A DNA stretch of 27,502 nucleotides, taken from positions 1-27,502 of the forward strand of contig JBJECG010000048.1 in the NCBI GenBank assembly GCA_051870875.1. The letters are read 5' to 3'. Shown piece by piece: positions 24,771 through 27,502 of this stretch. The notes under the pieces are model-generated. The model was not told where the DNA came from, searched no databases, and saw only the letters and a list, made by a program, of their open reading frames with translations. The position numbers were made by a program, and so were the translations under genes. Numbering within the stretch: position 1 is the first letter of the stretch; each line of letters starts with the position of its first letter. This DNA is from Aphodosoma sp051870875. Lineage in GTDB: Bacteria; Bacteroidota; Bacteroidia; Bacteroidales; Paludibacteraceae.

Positions 24771-25805
24771 TCAGTATATTACGTTACATTCGACATTCAT
24801 GCCGGTGCTGAGACGGGATATATCTTCCGGCCGGTTTTCATCGGTGAATTCTATCCTTACTGGTATGCGCTGGCGTACTTTCACGAAATTGCCCGCTGAA
24901 TTGTCTTGCGGTATAAGCGAAAGCGATGCTCCGGTTGCCGTAGACAACGACTTGACCTCACCTTTGAAAATCAGATCGGGAATGGCATCGACCTTTATGT
25001 CGACTTTGCTGCCTGGGACGATGTGGCGGAGCTGGGTCTCCTTATAGTTGGCCGTTATCCAGACATCGTCCGATTCTACCACATCCAACAGAGTCTGTCC
25101 TGGCTGTACAAGCTGCCCCTCCTGTATCTCCTTGCGTGAAGTGTATCCGTCGCATGGAGCCTGAATGACAGTGTAACTTAGATTGAGTTTGGCAGTTTCC
25201 AGCAGGACTCTGGCCAGTTCTATGCCGGCTTCCGACTGTGTGATGCGCCGGCGTGTGACATCGGCTGCCGACGATGTCGCACGCCGCTGTTGTGACAGCA
25301 TTTCATAACGGGCTTTCTTTGCCTCATAGTCGGTCTTGGCTTCATCGTACTGCTGGCGGGTGGCAGCCTCCTGTGCCAAAAGCTTGTCATATCGTTCCAA
25401 ATCGGTCTGCGCATTGTCCATAAGTACTTTCGCCTCGGCTATGGAGGCTTCGCTCACCGCCACGTCCGCCGAAGCCGATACCGCCGACTGTTCGGCAATC
25501 CGCAAGCCGGCAAGGGCATTCTGATAGTCGGCATTGGCGCGCGCTACGTTCAGGCGCATGTCGGCATCATCTATGATGACGAGCGTATCGCCTTTCTTCA
25601 CCTCCTCATACTCCTTGAAACGTATTTCCTTGATATAGCCCTGTACGCGGCTGTTCACGGGTACTATATACCGCCGCACCTGGGCATTGTCGGTAAACTC
25701 CGCATTGCCGGGATGGATGAACTTGCCCCCTGCCCACAGTCCCGCTGCGGCTACTGCAATGACGGTGATGATGTACGAAAGTGTTTTCTTGCTGTGATGT
25801 TTCAT
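24771..25805 (-). CDS. HlyD/EmrA-type membrane fusion protein
   Basis: 344 residues: an N-terminal membrane anchor (LSYIITVIAVAAAGLWAGG), the EmrA-typical FTDNAQVRRYIVPVNSRVQG segment, a lipoyl-like half, a long coiled coil (about residues 85-200), the second lipoyl half (IQAPCDGYTSRKEIQEGQLV) and a beta-barrel with a typical LSTGMNVECNV end. The start overlaps the tolC stop by 4 nt (ATGA). It links the MFS pump to the outer-membrane channel. Confidence 0.93.
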   Translation of the reverse strand: MKHHSKKTLSYIITVIAVAAAGLWAGGKFIHPGNAEFTDNAQVRRYIVPVNSRVQGYIKEIRFKEYEEVKKGDTLVIIDDADMRLNVARANADYQNALAGLRIAEQSAVSASADVAVSEASIAEAKVLMDNAQTDLERYDKLLAQEAATRQQYDEAKTDYEAKKARYEMLSQQRRATSSAADVTRRRITQSEAGIELARVLLETAKLNLSYTVIQAPCDGYTSRKEIQEGQLVQPGQTLLDVVESDDVWITANYKETQLRHIVPGSKVDIKVDAIPDLIFKGEVKSLSTATGASLSLIPQDNSAGNFVKVRQRIPVRIEFTDENRPEDISRLSTGMNVECNVIY

Positions 25806-27115
25806 ATTTTTCCTGTGGTGAATAAAAGTTTGTAATAATGGTAGATGATGTCGATATGGGCATTGGCGAGTCGCTCCTCAGCATCAAGCTTTGCATTGGC
25901 GGCATCCAGCATATCGGTGATCAATGCCATATCTGCTGAATATCTGGTTAAGACTGTTCGGTAATTCCGTCTTGCAAGTTCAGCGCTTTTCTGTCGGGTT
26001 TTCAACTCCTCATAAGCTTCCAGATAACGGATGTAATCAGCTTTCACGGCAAGCGAAATGTTTTCCTTGGCGATATCCAGTTCTTCCATTGTACGTCTGG
26101 TGGAAGCCCTGCTTTTTGCCAAAGTCCTGTCTGCCTTGTACAGAGATGACAAATTATAGCTGATACCGACACCTACATACCAATAACTCAAATTGCGGTT
26201 TACCGGAGGTATTTCGACAAGAATAGGACCATCCATAGACCATCCGGCTTGAATGCCTATTTTGGGAAAATATTCCGAACGGGCTATATTTTCTGCCTTA
26301 CGGCTAATATCCACACCCGAACGGGCTATGTTCAGTGACGGGGAATTGTCCGTTGCCTCCTGTTGCCACCACGCTTCTTCATTTATGGGTAAAGATTGTA
26401 CGAGTATGGTGGAATCTGGTATTACGACAGTGCCAGCTGGAAGCCCTGCTGTTGTCACCAATGTGCTGTTCAGGAGGGTTATGGTATTGTCGGTCTTTAT
26501 AAGCTGCAATTCAAGGTCCGACACCAGCAGTTCATAACGGGTTATGTCGTTTTTGATGGCTGTCCCGTGCTCATGGCGTGCCTGCATTTCCTTCAATACC
26601 TGCCGTGCTGCATCCAGATTGCTTTCTGTCACCTTGCGCAAGTTGGTGTATCTGTAAATGTCCAGATAGAGACCTGTAAGTCTGAATCGGATGTTGTCGC
26701 GCTGGAAATCGGCTGCATAACGGGAAGACGTTTGTTCCGACTCTGCAAGTTTGACGGCATTTGTCACAGCACCACCCGTATATAACGGCTGTGATACATT
26801 CACCGACAACCCGTTCCCGAAATGGGGGATGGGTGCCCTCTGATAATCGCTGAAATCACGCTTGGTCGTAAATCCGTCCCCTATATAACTGGCTGACAAC
26901 GATATGTTGATGTCCGGCAAACGGCCTGCACGCGCAACGCTCTCAGCACATGCGGCTTCCGTCTGTGCTGTAATTGAAGGTCGGAGTTGCGTACTGTTGG
27001 CTTCGGCGGTTTGGAAAATCTCTTCCAGTGTAATCGTCCGCTGGCCGTAAGAACACACTCCGCCACCCGACAAGGCTGCCAAAAACAACCCTGTGAGCAA
27101 TCGAAAATTGTTCAT
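25802..27115 (-). CDS. TolC-family outer-membrane efflux protein (second operon)
   Basis: 437 residues with a signal peptide (MNNFRLLTGLFLAALSGGG). The OEP pattern is clear: TLEEIFQTAEANSTQL at the N-terminus, VSQPLYTGGAVTNAVKLAE at the first repeat junction and KAENIARSEYFPKIGIQAGW in the second repeat. It is the first gene of the operon and is followed by the EmrA-like and EmrB-like genes. It differs from the TolC at 15923-17341 and is specific to this pump. A 5' leader of about 200 nt precedes it. Confidence 0.93.
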   Translation of the reverse strand: MNNFRLLTGLFLAALSGGGVCSYGQRTITLEEIFQTAEANSTQLRPSITAQTEAACAESVARAGRLPDINISLSASYIGDGFTTKRDFSDYQRAPIPHFGNGLSVNVSQPLYTGGAVTNAVKLAESEQTSSRYAADFQRDNIRFRLTGLYLDIYRYTNLRKVTESNLDAARQVLKEMQARHEHGTAIKNDITRYELLVSDLELQLIKTDNTITLLNSTLVTTAGLPAGTVVIPDSTILVQSLPINEEAWWQQEATDNSPSLNIARSGVDISRKAENIARSEYFPKIGIQAGWSMDGPILVEIPPVNRNLSYWYVGVGISYNLSSLYKADRTLAKSRASTRRTMEELDIAKENISLAVKADYIRYLEAYEELKTRQKSAELARRNYRTVLTRYSADMALITDMLDAANAKLDAEERLANAHIDIIYHYYKLLFTTGKI

Positions 27116-27194
27116 GTAAAAAATAAGTGTTTGTGTGTAATGGGAAATGTGTTTTCAGGTCAGAAGTTCATGATGCAGAATCTGACCGGCGGAA

Positions 27195-27299
27195 TCAGGG
27201 ACGGCAGACGGAAGCCGTGCTTTTCCAGCTTTCCAAATGGCCCCAGCTTCTTACAAGGATATCAAGGATTACGGTAAACTTGTTGTCTATGATCATCAT
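27195..27299 (-). CDS. Possible 34-residue leader ORF before the tolC/emrAB-like operon
   Basis: Starts with two adjacent ATG codons about 28 nt downstream of a -7-like box and encodes a short peptide (MMIIDNKFTVILDILVRSW, then WKSTASVCRP at the end). I do not recognise it. A second frame across the same bases is open for about 33 codons but has no start. It could be a regulatory leader peptide, a small protein, or chance. Bases 27116-27194 hold nothing else that I can support. Confidence 0.3.
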   Translation of the reverse strand: MMIIDNKFTVILDILVRSWGHLESWKSTASVCRP

Positions 27300-27326
27300 G
27301 GATGCAGCTCTTTGTGAATTGCGCTG

Positions 27327-27334
27327 CAAAGTTA
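27327..27334 (-). promoter_or_regulatory. -7 box TAACTTTG for the second efflux operon
   Basis: On the minus strand TAACTTTG matches TAnnTTTG and is followed by CAGCGCAAT, a common context of Bacteroidetes starts. The -33 region at the right distance has no good TTG match, so this is a moderate candidate. It would give a leader of about 205 nt before tolC. Bases 27335-27453 hold no gene. Confidence 0.5.
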
Positions 27335-27453
27335 GGGAAAAATATCCATCAGATAAATCCGGCGGTAACATATTTTATAAAACATTTTCAATGAATGGCA
27401 TTTGCACCTGATTCGTGTTTTGACGACTTGGAAAATAGGCGTGATGTTTGAAG

Positions 27454-27502
27454 TGACCCCAAAAAGTTGGACAGATTATTAACTATATTGATTGAGAAAG
27501 AG
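27454..27502. mobile_element. Terminal end of a probable IS3-type insertion sequence, cut by window edge
   Basis: From 27454 the sequence TGACCCCAAAAAGTTGGACA resembles the terminal inverted repeat of IS3-family (IS150-like) elements. Only 49 bp are visible, with no transposase frame, so the assignment is by end similarity only. The element would be inserted about 120 bp upstream of the -7 box of the efflux operon. Confidence 0.5.

Noticed and set aside
1..27502. CRISPR arrays, tRNA or rRNA genes
   Set aside because: No regularly spaced repeats, no T-loop or tRNA-like folds and no rRNA-like stretches were seen on reading both strands.

Overview
The window looks like a chromosomal segment of an anaerobic, amino-acid-fermenting, butyrate-forming member of the Bacteroidales. 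The evidence is a lysine-fermentation (kam) cluster like that of Porphyromonas and its relatives, Bacteroidetes-type -7 boxes (TAnnTTTG) at two intergenic sites, TolC/HlyD efflux operons, and a partial M6-type peptidase of the kind common in this phylum. The genus cannot be fixed from the sequence.

Region 1 (1-12250, + strand): lysine to butyrate. In order: kamA (3' part), kamB, kamC, kamD, a decayed M6-peptidase pseudogene, kamE, a CoA-transferase B subunit, crotonase, 3-hydroxybutyryl-CoA dehydrogenase, butyryl-CoA dehydrogenase, etfB and etfA, closed by a strong intrinsic terminator. KamA makes beta-lysine. KamDE, a B12/PLP enzyme probably repaired by KamB/KamC, makes 3,5-diaminohexanoate. 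Bcd/Etf reduce crotonyl-CoA, and the CoA-transferase releases butyrate. The genes for the middle steps (kdd, kce, kal) and the CoA-transferase A subunit are not in the window and presumably lie upstream of kamA.

Region 2 (12354-18874): a minus-strand export operon (lipoprotein, TolC, HlyD, two ABC-2 permeases, no ATPase gene) and a divergent AraC-family regulator. The shared intergenic region is rich in palindromes and repeats.

Region 3 (18875-23091, + strand): a queuosine operon, yhhQ-queC-(flavodoxin/ferredoxin fusion)-queD-queE, then a YkvA-family gene. The long yhhQ leader has a recognisable promoter, a 31-nt H-type pseudoknot closely matching the preQ1-I riboswitch aptamer, and competing hairpins before the start codon. 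The ferredoxin fusion is translationally coupled to queC and queD and could be the electron donor for QueE. This region is the most interesting part of the window.

Region 4 (23171-27502, - strand): a second efflux operon (TolC, EmrA-like HlyD, EmrB-like MFS) with a -7 box and a possible leader ORF upstream. At the edge of the window is what looks like the terminal repeat of an IS3-type insertion sequence.
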